Of a DNA stretch of 39,268 nucleotides, positions 9,203-16,580 are shown piece by piece. How positions within the stretch are numbered: position 1 is the stretch's first letter; the number at the start of each line of letters is the position of its first letter. Source of the DNA: Candidatus Kapaibacterium sp. (GTDB lineage: Bacteria > Bacteroidota > Ignavibacteria > Kapaibacteriales > UBA2268); assembly GCA_026390675.1 (NCBI GenBank), contig JAPLFM010000204.1, positions 1-39,268 on the forward strand, given 5' to 3'. A program made the position numbers and the translations under genes. Below the pieces are notes generated by a model, which did no database searches, had not been told where the DNA came from, and saw only the letters and a list, made by a program, of their open reading frames with translations.

Positions 9203-10000
9203 ATGTATAAATTAAAATTACCAAATTTCGAAGGACCTTTTGACCTCTTACTTTATTTTATAAAGCGAGATGAATTAGATATTTATGATATCCCAATTGC
9301 AAAAATCACTGAAGAATTCTTAACTTATGTTAGAATTATCAAAATGTTTGATTTGGAACTTGCAGGTGATTTTATACTTATGATTTCTACTTTGATGTCT
9401 ATTAAAGCTCAACTTCTTTTACCTAGGGAAAAAGATGACAATGGTGATGATATTGAAGATCCTAGAACAGAAATAGTACAGAAGCTATTAGAATATAAGC
9501 AATTTAAAGAAGCATCTAAAGAGATGGAAATAATGGCTGATGTAAATCGTTATATATTCTATCGCAATCAATATGATATTGATATTTCAAGTTATTCCCA
9601 AGATGATAATTACAAAAATGCTTCTTTGTTTGATTTAATAAATGCATTTCAAAAAATTATTAAAAGAAATTCTTACATTGAACCTCAACACAATATTGAA
9701 CTTTTTGCTTTAAGTGTAGAAGAACAATCTGGAATTTTAGAAAAAGAAGTTTTCTTGAAAAAAAGAGTTTCTTTTTATAAATTTCTTGAAGGTAAGACTA
9801 AAGAAATAATCGTTATTACTTTTCTAGCAATTTTAGATTTGGTAAGAAATAACAAGATTTATATTTTTCAAGATGATTTGTTTGAAGATATTAACATTGC
9901 TTCCATACCATTTGAAAATGACAAAATAAATTTAGAATTGATTGATGTTTCAGATCAAAAAGAAGATTTTAAAATGATTAACGAACTTGTAATAATATAA
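9203..10000 (+). CDS. scpA: Segregation and condensation protein A
   Basis: A 265-aa kleisin subunit of the SMC-ScpAB condensin. The N-terminal signature YKLKLPNFEGPFDLLLYFIKRDELDIYDIPIAKITEEFL is unmistakable (shown here as a family hallmark over residues 2-41), followed by the LAGDFILMISTLMSIKAQLLLP segment. The C-terminal winged helix (residues ~185-250, VITFLAILDLVRNNKIYIFQDDLFEDI) would contact the SMC head. It is the first gene of a tight four-gene operon: scpB starts 6 bp later. There is no clear ribosome-binding site in the A-run before the ATG, which is common in this AT-rich group. Confidence 0.96.
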   Translation: MYKLKLPNFEGPFDLLLYFIKRDELDIYDIPIAKITEEFLTYVRIIKMFDLELAGDFILMISTLMSIKAQLLLPREKDDNGDDIEDPRTEIVQKLLEYKQFKEASKEMEIMADVNRYIFYRNQYDIDISSYSQDDNYKNASLFDLINAFQKIIKRNSYIEPQHNIELFALSVEEQSGILEKEVFLKKRVSFYKFLEGKTKEIIVITFLAILDLVRNNKIYIFQDDLFEDINIASIPFENDKINLELIDVSDQKEDFKMINELVII

Positions 10001-10006
10001 AACAAT

Positions 10007-10789
10007 ATGGAATTTCCTACACCAAAATATTTTAACTTATCTGATGAAGACAAACTTGCTACAATTGAGGCATTAGTATTTTCATCTGAAGAAACTATTT
10101 CATCTAAACAATTATTTGAAATTTTAATTGAAAAAGAATTTTTAGCTCATTCAGATTGGTATGAAGAATATAAATCAATTGACTCAATTGAAAATTATAT
10201 TGAAAACATTTTACTTTTTACTCAAGATAAAATTAAAGATTTGATTGAACAAATTAATATTAATCTTATACAAACAAATCGTCCATTCCAAATTGTAAAT
10301 TTTGCTGGTGGATTTCAATATGCTATTAGAGCAGAGTATGGTAGCCACGTAGCAGAGTTAGTAAAATCAAAAACTAAAAAAAGACTTTCACAAGCTACAT
10401 TAGAAACTTTGGCAATAATTGCTTACAAACAACCTGTAACTAAACCAGTAATAGAACAAATTAGAGGTGTTAATTCGAAAGAAATAATTAGTTCTCTACT
10501 GGAAAAGAATTTTATTAAAATAGTTGGTAGAAGTGAATCTATTGGTAAACCACTTCTATATGGGACTACAGATGATTTCCTTAAAACTTTTGGTTTAAAT
10601 ACTTTAGTTGACTTACCTAAGCTAAGAGAAATTGATGAAATTGCAAATATTGATATAATCCCTTCTGATGATAATCAATTAGTAATTAGAATTTTTGATG
10701 AAGAAGTAGATAAAATAAGAGCATTGGCTCAAGATATTGATTTGATTGATTTTGATATAAATAATATTTTAGAAACAAATTCTAACTAA
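10007..10789 (+). CDS. scpB: Segregation and condensation protein B
   Basis: A 260-aa partner of ScpA forming the dimeric kite subunit of the condensin complex. The core IEALVFSSEETISSKQLFEIL at the N-terminus and the second winged helix with LSQATLETLAIIAYKQPVTKPVIEQIRGVNS (residues ~125-155) are the standard ScpB motifs, followed by GRSESIGKPLLYGTTDDFLKTFGL. An extra acidic N-terminal insertion and a ~60-residue acidic tail make it slightly longer than minimal ScpB. It is translated immediately after scpA and is followed after 1 bp by the thioredoxin gene. Confidence 0.96.
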   Translation: MEFPTPKYFNLSDEDKLATIEALVFSSEETISSKQLFEILIEKEFLAHSDWYEEYKSIDSIENYIENILLFTQDKIKDLIEQININLIQTNRPFQIVNFAGGFQYAIRAEYGSHVAELVKSKTKKRLSQATLETLAIIAYKQPVTKPVIEQIRGVNSKEIISSLLEKNFIKIVGRSESIGKPLLYGTTDDFLKTFGLNTLVDLPKLREIDEIANIDIIPSDDNQLVIRIFDEEVDKIRALAQDIDLIDFDINNILETNSN

Positions 10790-10790
10790 T

Positions 10791-11150
10791 ATGGAACAAC
10801 TTACAACAGCTAAATTTATTGAAAAAGTATTTGATTTTGAAGAAAGTGAAATTTGGAATTTCAAAGGTGACAAGCCTGCTATAATTGATTTTTATGCTGA
10901 TTGGTGTGGACCATGCAAAATGATTTCACCTATTATGGCTGAGTTGTCTGAAGAATTTGCTGGTAAACTTGATGTTTATAAAATCAATACTGACGAAGAA
11001 GAGATAATCTCTGAAATATTTAATATTAAAAGTATTCCAGCAGTTCTAATTATACCTAAAGATGCTGATCCAAGATTTGTAGTCGGTGCATATCCAAAAG
11101 AAGCATATTTAGATGCAATAAAAGATATAATTGGACTTGTAAAAGAATAA
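10791..11150 (+). CDS. trxA: Thioredoxin
   Basis: A 119-aa cytoplasmic thioredoxin fold with the redox motif DWCGPCK (Cys39, Cys42), the preceding AIIDFYA strand and the conserved cis-Pro loop IKSIPAVLII. It reduces protein disulfides using thioredoxin reductase. The N-terminus is about 12 residues longer than E. coli TrxA. It sits one base after scpB and 6 bp before the flippase gene, so it is expressed as part of the condensin operon. The symbol is by family; other paralogues may exist in the genome. Confidence 0.92.
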   Translation: MEQLTTAKFIEKVFDFEESEIWNFKGDKPAIIDFYADWCGPCKMISPIMAELSEEFAGKLDVYKINTDEEEIISEIFNIKSIPAVLIIPKDADPRFVVGAYPKEAYLDAIKDIIGLVKE

Positions 11151-11156
11151 CAATGT

Positions 11157-12626
11157 ATGTTAAGCAAAATAAAACAGTTAGTAAATGAAACTTTAGTTTA
11201 TGGAATTCTTCAAATATTTGGAAGATTTCTTACTTTTTTGCTTACTCCACTTTACACTAATTTCCTTACCAAATCTGATAATGGTGATATTTCTTATATT
11301 TGGTCAATTCTTGCTTTTCTAAATGTTATCTATTCTCTTGGAATGGAAAGTGCTTTTTTTAGATTTTATGATAAAAATGATTTAGAAAAGTCAAAGTCTG
11401 TATTTTCGCACGCATATTTAGTAATGTTAGCCATAAGTTCTGCTTTTACATTACTAATCCTTTTGTTTTCTAATGCTTTAGCCTCTCATATTACTACTAG
11501 CTCAGACGGTTTATTACTTCTAAGAATTTCTGCATTTATCCCAATGATAGATACTGTTATAATGATTCCATTTGCTTTGTTACGCATTACTCACAAAGCT
11601 AAAAGGTTTGCACTAACTAGATTTATTGCAATATTTGTTACTATTATTTTAAACTATTTATTTCTAGTTACATACAAAGTAGGTATTGTAGGAGTAGCTT
11701 ATGCTCAGCTAATTGGAAGTTTAATTTCATTTGTAGTTTTATTTCCAGAAGTTTTAAGTAATCTTAAATTCAAGTTAGACAAATTACTTATAAGAGAAAT
11801 GTTTGTTTTTGGACTTCCAACAGTTCCTGCATATCTTTCATCAATTATCCTTCAAATTGGTGACAAACCACTAATGAAAGAAATAACTGGTTCTGCAGAG
11901 CAGTTGGGTATTTATAATGCAAATTACAAGTTAGGTATTCCTATGATGCTTGCAGTTACAGCTTTTGACTATGCTTGGAAACCATTTTATTTGAATAATT
12001 ATAAAGAAGATGGAGCCAAAAATCTTTATTCAAGAATATTAACATATTACACAATTATTTGTGCAATTGTATTCTTGCTTGTAAGCATGTTCATACCTTA
12101 CTTAGTTAGAATGCCTTTTATAGGTGGAAAATTTATCAATCAAGATTATTGGGTTGGAATTGGTATAATTCCAATAATTCTTGGAGCTTATTTTTTTACT
12201 GGAGTTTATAGTAATATTTCAGCAGGATTTAACATAACTAAAAATACTAAGTATCTATCAATTTCAGTTGGTATTTCTTCTATTCTTAATATTATATTAA
12301 ATATTGTACTAATACCACATTATAGCTATTATGGTGCAGCTTGGGCTACTTTTTTAGCTTATTTTGTAAATGCAATGATTCTTTATTACTATTCTCTAAA
12401 AATTTATCCTATTCAATATGAATGGAAAAGAATAAGTATTTTGATTTTGACCACACTTGGAGTTTATGTTATTTCTGAATTTACATATAATAATGATTCA
12501 TTATTAGTAATGTTTGCCTTTAAAATTTCTTTACTTTGTTTATTTATATTTGCATTGTATGTTTTAAAATTCTTTACTCAAGAAGAACTTTTGGGAATGA
12601 AAAAACTTGTTAAAAGAGGGAAGTAA
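11157..12626 (+). CDS. Polysaccharide biosynthesis (Wzx/MATE-like) flippase
   Basis: A 489-aa multispanning membrane protein of the polysaccharide-transport branch of the MOP superfamily. The N-terminal segment ETLVYGILQIFGRFLTFLLTPLYTNFLT and the FGLPTVPAYLSSIILQIGDKPLM region at about residue 220 are typical. Around 12-14 hydrophobic helices are visible. It would flip lipid-linked oligosaccharides across the inner membrane for surface glycans. Two ATGs lie 4 bp apart; the second (11157) is in frame. It is the last gene of the scpAB operon, followed by a strong hairpin. Its last ~60 bp plus its terminator's left arm recur as a diverged copy at 16327-16437, upstream of dnaE. Confidence 0.85.
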   Translation: MLSKIKQLVNETLVYGILQIFGRFLTFLLTPLYTNFLTKSDNGDISYIWSILAFLNVIYSLGMESAFFRFYDKNDLEKSKSVFSHAYLVMLAISSAFTLLILLFSNALASHITTSSDGLLLLRISAFIPMIDTVIMIPFALLRITHKAKRFALTRFIAIFVTIILNYLFLVTYKVGIVGVAYAQLIGSLISFVVLFPEVLSNLKFKLDKLLIREMFVFGLPTVPAYLSSIILQIGDKPLMKEITGSAEQLGIYNANYKLGIPMMLAVTAFDYAWKPFYLNNYKEDGAKNLYSRILTYYTIICAIVFLLVSMFIPYLVRMPFIGGKFINQDYWVGIGIIPIILGAYFFTGVYSNISAGFNITKNTKYLSISVGISSILNIILNIVLIPHYSYYGAAWATFLAYFVNAMILYYYSLKIYPIQYEWKRISILILTTLGVYVISEFTYNNDSLLVMFAFKISLLCLFIFALYVLKFFTQEELLGMKKLVKRGK

Positions 12627-12653
12627 ATCAAAATAATCACTTAAAATTAATAC

Positions 12654-12689
12654 AAAAAGCCACTTTTGGAAAAAACAAAGTGGCTTTTT
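12654..12689. terminator. Bidirectional terminator between the flippase gene and the sulfur operon
   Basis: A 13-bp perfect stem AAAAAGCCACTTT / AAAGTGGCTTTTT around a 10-nt loop, with T-runs on both sides, lies 27 bp after the flippase stop and 19 bp before the end of the leftward dsrE2-like gene. It is placed to stop both convergent units. Confidence 0.92.
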
Positions 12690-12708
12690 TATTTTAGAAA
12701 ATACTAGA

Positions 12709-13191
12709 TTAAATAAACAACATGTGAGTACCCAAACCACTACCTTGCTTATAAAAATCACCGACAGTTATAATATCATCAATATCATCATACATATCTT
12801 CTTTTTTGTAATGGAACATTTCCATAGCTAATTTACAAGCCCACAACCTCACTCCTGAAGCTTTTAAAATATCTAAGAATTCGTGAATATCTGGCATATC
12901 TATTTTTTCCATTTCTTTTTTCATCATACTTGTAGCTAAAGCTTCCATTCCAGGCAAACCACCTAACATAGTAGGCATGTGCATAGCTGGATTACCAACA
13001 GTTGCTACATGAAGGTGCTCTAATTTTTTCTTGTGTATTGCTTCCAAACCAAAGAAAGTAAAGAACATTTCTGCTTCTATTCCTTCCATTCTTGCACCAT
13101 TAGCAAGTACAAATGCTGCATATACATTTTCCAAAGTTGCTTTAGAAAGTATTATCATCATTTTTTTTATTTCACCATTAAACTCATTCAT
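12709..13191 (-). CDS. DsrE/DsrF-like sulfur-carrier family protein (DsrE2 type)
   Basis: A 160-aa protein of the DsrE2 family (DsrE/F/DrsH-like). It has the N-terminal strand KKMMIILSKATLENVYAAFVLANGA, the internal amphipathic FFTFFGLEAIHKK segment, a Met-rich loop, and a C-terminal VRLWACKLAMEMF stretch with the single Cys of the family, at about residue 115. Members bind persulfide sulfur and pass it between TusA/DsrC-type carriers and sulfur-oxidising or thiolating enzymes. It is the last gene of a leftward operon with a DsrC/TusE homologue (30 bp upstream) and an SQR-like flavoprotein, which supports a role in sulfane-sulfur handling. The precise partner is unknown; no tusA or rhodanese gene is seen in the window. 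Confidence 0.88.
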   Translation of the reverse strand: MNEFNGEIKKMMIILSKATLENVYAAFVLANGARMEGIEAEMFFTFFGLEAIHKKKLEHLHVATVGNPAMHMPTMLGGLPGMEALATSMMKKEMEKIDMPDIHEFLDILKASGVRLWACKLAMEMFHYKKEDMYDDIDDIITVGDFYKQGSGLGTHMLFI

Positions 13192-13221
13192 TTTGTTTTC
13201 TCACTTTTATTAAAAATTTAG

Positions 13222-13530
13222 TTAAATACAACTTGCTGGTTTTGGTATTCCAGCAATTTTAGAAGATGTCTTAAGTGGAGCATTAGGAAACAATTGATAA
13301 AATTCTTTAATATCAACTACACCACTTTTACCAATTTTTCTAATACTTAATGGTGATTCGTTTTTAAATTCACCTTGTAAATAATTGATAACTTCCCAAT
13401 GTCTTGGTGATAAATCAATGTTAGCTTCTTTAGCTATTTCACTACCAACTCTTGGTTCCCATTGAGCAAAATTAGTCAAATATCCTTCTTCATTTACTGC
13501 AACAGCTTTTCCTGCAATTGTCTTTTCCAT
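13222..13530 (-). CDS. DsrC/TusE-family sulfur-relay protein with only the penultimate cysteine
   Basis: A 102-aa member of the DsrC/TusE family, recognisable by VNEEGYLTNFAQWEPRVGSEIA, LSPRHWEVINYLQGEF, and the C-terminal arm KIAGIPKPASCI. The penultimate Cys101 (CysA) is present, but the second arm cysteine of true DsrC, eleven residues earlier, is Ser90. That makes it TusE-like in cysteine content: it can carry a persulfide but cannot form the DsrC intramolecular trisulfide. E. coli TusE relays sulfur for tRNA 2-thiouridine. Here it sits between an SQR-like gene and a DsrE2 gene, which suggests a sulfur-oxidation or detoxification relay instead. Which role applies cannot be decided from sequence alone. 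Confidence 0.93.
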   Translation of the reverse strand: MEKTIAGKAVAVNEEGYLTNFAQWEPRVGSEIAKEANIDLSPRHWEVINYLQGEFKNESPLSIRKIGKSGVVDIKEFYQLFPNAPLKTSSKIAGIPKPASCI

Positions 13531-13577
13531 ATTTTTTCCTCTTATATAATAAAAAAAATCAAAGTTTTAAATTTAGA

Positions 13578-14813
13578 TTAATCGAAATGTTTTCCAGATT
13601 CTTGCATTTGCGATGAAACAAATGGTAAGTGAGTTCCTTTCAAAAGCATATTCCAATAAATCCATCTAAATGCTAATTTTCCCATGTGATTCATTCTTGT
13701 TTCTTTTAAAAGTCTTAATGGTCCAATTCCAGGAAATGGGAAAGTACCTTCTACTGGCTCATGTGTATAGTTAAAATCAATCAAGAGAGCTTTTCCATTG
13801 CCTGTTTCTATAAAACAATTTGCATGACCATCAAAAGTTTCATTTAGAGGCTTACCTGATATAAAGTTCAATATATTCTCAGTCAATATTTCTGCTTCAA
13901 AGTGAGCAACTGAACCTGCTTTTGAAGCAGGTAAATTAGAAGCATCTCCAATTACAAAAATATTTTTTTGAGCTTTAGATTGAAGTGTTGCTTTATCTGT
14001 TGGGATAAAATTCAATTCATCTCCTATTCCAGATCTTGCAATTACTTCATCACCTTTATTTGTTGGAATAGTAACAAGCAAATCAAAAGGAATTTCTCTT
14101 CCACCATAATCAATTATTTTTTTGTTTTCATTATCCACACTTTCAATAGCAAAATCACTTTCAATATTAATATCTTTTTCATTTAAAAGATGTTCCAAAG
14201 CTTCAGTTGCTTTAGGTTTTGTAAAAGCACCACTTAGTGGTGTTACAAATGTTATTTCAACTTTATCTCTCATTGTTTTGTGATTAAAGAATGAATCTGC
14301 TAAAAATGCAAATTCTAATGGAGCAACTGGACATTTGATTGGCATTTCGGTAATATGAACTAATAATCTACCTCCTTCCCATTCCCTTAATTTATTTCTT
14401 AATGCTAATGCTCCTTCAAATGTATAAAAATCAAATACAGATTTTTGCCATTCACTTCCTTTCATTCCTTCTACTTCTTCTGGTGCAATTTTAGCACCTG
14501 TTGCTATAATGAGGATGTCATATTCATTTTTAGATCCATCTGCCATACTAATCATGTTTTCATTGTGATTTATTTTATCAATTTTGCCTTGAATTAGATT
14601 AACACCTTTTGGAATAAAATCTTTGATGTTTTTAATTATATCTTCAGGAGTATAAATATCAAAAGGAAGAAAAAGATAGCCAGGTTGATAATGATGTTCT
14701 TCTCTTTCATCAATTATATCTATTGACCATTCACTATTTTTAAGATGATGTTGCAAATGATTTGCCATCATTGTGCCAGAAGTTCCAGCACCAAGTATAA
14801 TTAGTTTTTTCAT
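13578..14813 (-). CDS. Sulfide:quinone oxidoreductase-like flavoprotein
   Basis: A 411-aa FAD-dependent two-dinucleotide-binding-domain protein. It shows the N-terminal FAD loop ILGAGTSG, the IIATGAKI strand, the second FAD contact IFVIGDASNLPASKAG, and a C-terminal amphipathic WIYWNMLLKG helix that could bind the membrane. SQR-type cysteines are partly conserved: Cys161 in MPIKCPVAP corresponds to the redox cysteine near the flavin and Cys333 (ANCFIETG) to the third SQR cysteine, while the first SQR cysteine is missing, as in some SQR subtypes. The likely reaction is sulfide or persulfide oxidation to sulfane sulfur with electrons to quinone, feeding DsrC/DsrE2 encoded next. It leads the operon (47 bp to the dsrC/tusE-like gene) and has palindromic operator candidates upstream. 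Confidence 0.82.
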   Translation of the reverse strand: MKKLIILGAGTSGTMMANHLQHHLKNSEWSIDIIDEREEHHYQPGYLFLPFDIYTPEDIIKNIKDFIPKGVNLIQGKIDKINHNENMISMADGSKNEYDILIIATGAKIAPEEVEGMKGSEWQKSVFDFYTFEGALALRNKLREWEGGRLLVHITEMPIKCPVAPLEFAFLADSFFNHKTMRDKVEITFVTPLSGAFTKPKATEALEHLLNEKDINIESDFAIESVDNENKKIIDYGGREIPFDLLVTIPTNKGDEVIARSGIGDELNFIPTDKATLQSKAQKNIFVIGDASNLPASKAGSVAHFEAEILTENILNFISGKPLNETFDGHANCFIETGNGKALLIDFNYTHEPVEGTFPFPGIGPLRLLKETRMNHMGKLAFRWIYWNMLLKGTHLPFVSSQMQESGKHFD

Positions 14814-14912
14814 AAATTATTTATAATCAAGTTGTTATCTAAAAGTATAAATGTAATTATGTATTTACACCTTTTAATAATACAAAATTAAAGAAAAATT
14901 AATTGGTTATGT

Positions 14913-14926
14913 GTAACATTAGTTAC
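14913..14926. promoter_or_regulatory. Palindrome GTAAC-ATTA-GTTAC upstream of the SQR-like operon
   Basis: A perfect 5-bp inverted repeat with a 4-bp spacer, 100 bp before the operon start. The diverged copy of this stretch near 16325 has changed both arms to GTAAA / TTTAC, so symmetry is kept there. It could be an operator; the regulator is unknown. Confidence 0.4.
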
Positions 14927-14933
14927 TCAAGAA

Positions 14934-14951
14934 ATATGATTGTTATCATAT
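14934..14951. promoter_or_regulatory. Fnr-like palindrome ATATGAT-TGTT-ATCATAT
   Basis: A perfect 7-bp inverted repeat with a 4-bp spacer. The core TGAT-N4-ATCA equals the inner part of the Fnr consensus (TTGAT-N4-ATCAA). Located ~120 bp before the SQR-like start codon, it fits a redox- or oxygen-responsive control site. The regulator is inferred. Confidence 0.5.
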
Positions 14952-14965
14952 AAAACTTATTTAAA

Positions 14966-14981
14966 TATGACAAAAGTCATA
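14966..14981. promoter_or_regulatory. Crp/Fnr-family-like palindrome TATGAC-AAAA-GTCATA
   Basis: A perfect 6-bp inverted repeat with a 4-bp spacer, 31 bp centre-to-centre from the Fnr-like site (about three helical turns). The TGAC-N4-GTCA core fits the geometry of Crp/Fnr-superfamily operators. Which gene it controls, leftward SQR or rightward lipoprotein, cannot be told. Confidence 0.45.
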
Positions 14982-15087
14982 AAGTTAAAAGATTATAAGT
15001 TTTGATTCATATTAATCCCAAATTAATCATTAGAGAAAAATCTGTGTTTAATAGTTTCATCAGTGATTCGGGATTTTGATTTAAATT

Positions 15088-15133
15088 CCCCTCTTTGTAG
15101 AGGGGTGGCTGGCTTCGAGCCAGACGGGGTGTT
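15088..15133. repeat. GC-rich double-hairpin intergenic repeat
   Basis: Stem CCCCTC / GAGGGG with a TTTGTA loop is followed directly by CTGGCT-TCG-AGCCAG and then ACGGGGTG. It is much more GC-rich than its surroundings and looks like a dispersed palindromic unit of the sort common in Bacteroidota intergenic regions. It has no coding capacity. Confidence 0.65.
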
Positions 15134-15502
15134 TGTCTTTTGTACTTTTTATCATTCATGCCCTATTATTTCCCAAAAAAAATAATTCTATTGAGTAATT
15201 TGGGTTAGTATAAACAATATTTCAAAATTTATTGAGAAGATATTTATTGATGTGTTCACAACTGTACTATTTAATTTTTTTTAGATAAAAAAATATTAGA
15301 CTCAGTTAATATTAGAATTTTAGCAAATCTCGAAAACAAAAAACAACAAAAACATGATTAAATTTAGTTCAATATTTCTAATTCTATTCTAATCACTAAA
15401 TTTGAAACCTTTTTAAATTTTTTAAGTAATAATATTATTAAGTTTAAGTAATTTGTAAATTAAAATTATTAGTTTTTTGGAAAACAATTCTCAGGTGATA
15501 TT

Positions 15503-16138
15503 ATGAAAAAATACAACACATACCTTATGCTTGCATTATTAAGCATTGTCTTGGCAAGCTGTGCTACTACTAAAACTACTTCTTATTCTGATCCAGATTT
15601 TAGAGGTAAAAAATTCAATTCAATTTGTGTTTATGCAGAAGTTGAAGATTTGGAAATGAGAAAAACATTGGAAACTAAATTAGCAGATGAATTAAAAGAT
15701 AATGGGATTGTTACTTTTATTGGAATTGACTTGTTTCCACCAACTCGTGAATGGACTGATGATCAATTTCAAAAAACATTGAAAGATATAAAAGTTGATG
15801 GATATTTAAGAGTTAGGTTAACCAACACTGATGTAAGAGAATCTATAGGCAATGCTACAACTACTACCACTACAAATGGTGAAAAAGTTAAAGCAAATAG
15901 AGATAACAAAGAAAAATATAAAGAAGTTTCAACGAGCACTACAACTGTAAATAGAACTAAAACATTTTACTCAAGTTTCAAAACTGATTTAATTGAAGTA
16001 GCATCAAACAAACTTGCTTGGACTGCTACTTCCAATTCAGAATCTGGAGAATGGCTTGGATCGGAATTTAATCTAATTTTTGGATCTTTTTCTTCTGATA
16101 TTGCAAAAGAACTTAAAGCAAAAGGTCATATAAGATAG
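15503..16138 (+). CDS. Putative lipoprotein of unknown function
   Basis: A 211-aa protein with a clear lipoprotein signal (MKKYNTYLMLALLSIVLASC, lipobox LASC) followed by a Thr-rich linker. The mature part begins FRGKKFNSICVYAEVEDLEMRK and resembles, in length and strand pattern, periplasmic/outer-membrane lipoproteins that adopt a DUF4136- or TolB-N-like alpha/beta fold (KTLETKLADELKDNGI; VDGYLRVRL). A low-complexity TTTTTTNGEK segment sits near residue 125. The likely location is the outer-membrane inner leaflet. It has its own transcription unit: 500 bp of non-coding sequence upstream and a hairpin downstream. A purpose cannot be assigned; no neighbour gives a clue. Confidence 0.85.
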   Translation: MKKYNTYLMLALLSIVLASCATTKTTSYSDPDFRGKKFNSICVYAEVEDLEMRKTLETKLADELKDNGIVTFIGIDLFPPTREWTDDQFQKTLKDIKVDGYLRVRLTNTDVRESIGNATTTTTTNGEKVKANRDNKEKYKEVSTSTTTVNRTKTFYSSFKTDLIEVASNKLAWTATSNSESGEWLGSEFNLIFGSFSSDIAKELKAKGHIR

Positions 16139-16162
16139 CATTGCTAAAAGTTAAATGATTTC

Positions 16163-16210
16163 AAAGGGCTGTCTGCAAAGTTTTCAAACTTATTAGCCAG
16201 TCCTTTTTGA
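16163..16210 (+). terminator. Probable terminator after the lipoprotein gene
   Basis: The outer arms AAAGGGCTG and CAGTCCTTT pair with one G-T wobble and enclose an inner perfect hairpin AAGTTT-TC-AAACTT; a short T-run follows. It starts 24 bp after the lipoprotein stop codon. Confidence 0.6.
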
Positions 16211-16301
16211 TTATTAATTTAGCATTTTCAAAAAAGTTCTTTGCTTAAAATTATATAAATTTATCGTGATTTTGGATTTAAATAAATTACAAAGTACAAA
16301 G

Positions 16302-16437
16302 TAAAAGAAAATTAATTGGCAATGTGTAAAATTCTTTACTCAAGAAGAGCTTTTGGGAATGAAAAAACTTATTAAAAGAGGGAAGTAACTCAAAATAATC
16401 ACTTAAATTTATACAAAAAGTCACTTTTGGAAAAAAA
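16302..16437 (+). repeat. Composite duplicated patch: SQR-upstream copy fused to a copy of the flippase gene's 3' end
   Basis: From 16327 to ~16437 the sequence matches 12565-12676 (last ~60 bp of the flippase gene, its stop, the spacer and the left arm of its terminator) with about six differences and one 1-bp gap. The right terminator arm is absent. From 16302 to ~16345 it also matches 14890-14935 (upstream of the SQR-like gene) with about five differences and one gap. The two donor sequences share TTACTCAAGAA, and the switch between them occurs there. There is no gene function in the copy. Confidence 0.85.
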
Positions 16438-16580
16438 TTATTTTCTAATATGTCGCTAATCTCTTTAATATTGTACTTAAAAAATTAACAAATCTACTAT
16501 AAGTTAATAACAAGTGCAAAAACTCAATTTACTTTCTATTAACTTGTAAGTCTAAATTAATCTAAAACTGAATTTAAAAT

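Larger units (their letters stand above)
14814..15502. other. 689-bp divergent intergenic region between the sulfur operon and a lipoprotein gene
   Basis: No convincing gene was found. The left part holds three short palindromes with 4-bp spacers, annotated separately, and a ~45-bp stretch (from 14890) that recurs diverged at 16302. The middle holds a GC-rich hairpin repeat at 15088-15133. The right part, before the lipoprotein gene, is AT-rich sequence with no recognised element beyond an AATAATATTATT-type palindrome. Confidence 0.6.
16139..16580. other. 442-bp intergenic region before dnaE: terminator plus duplicated patchwork
   Basis: It contains a terminator-like hairpin (16163-16210) and then the composite duplicated stretch (16302-16437), described separately. 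The remaining ~140 bp before the dnaE ATG is AT-rich; no promoter could be named with confidence. Confidence 0.6.
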
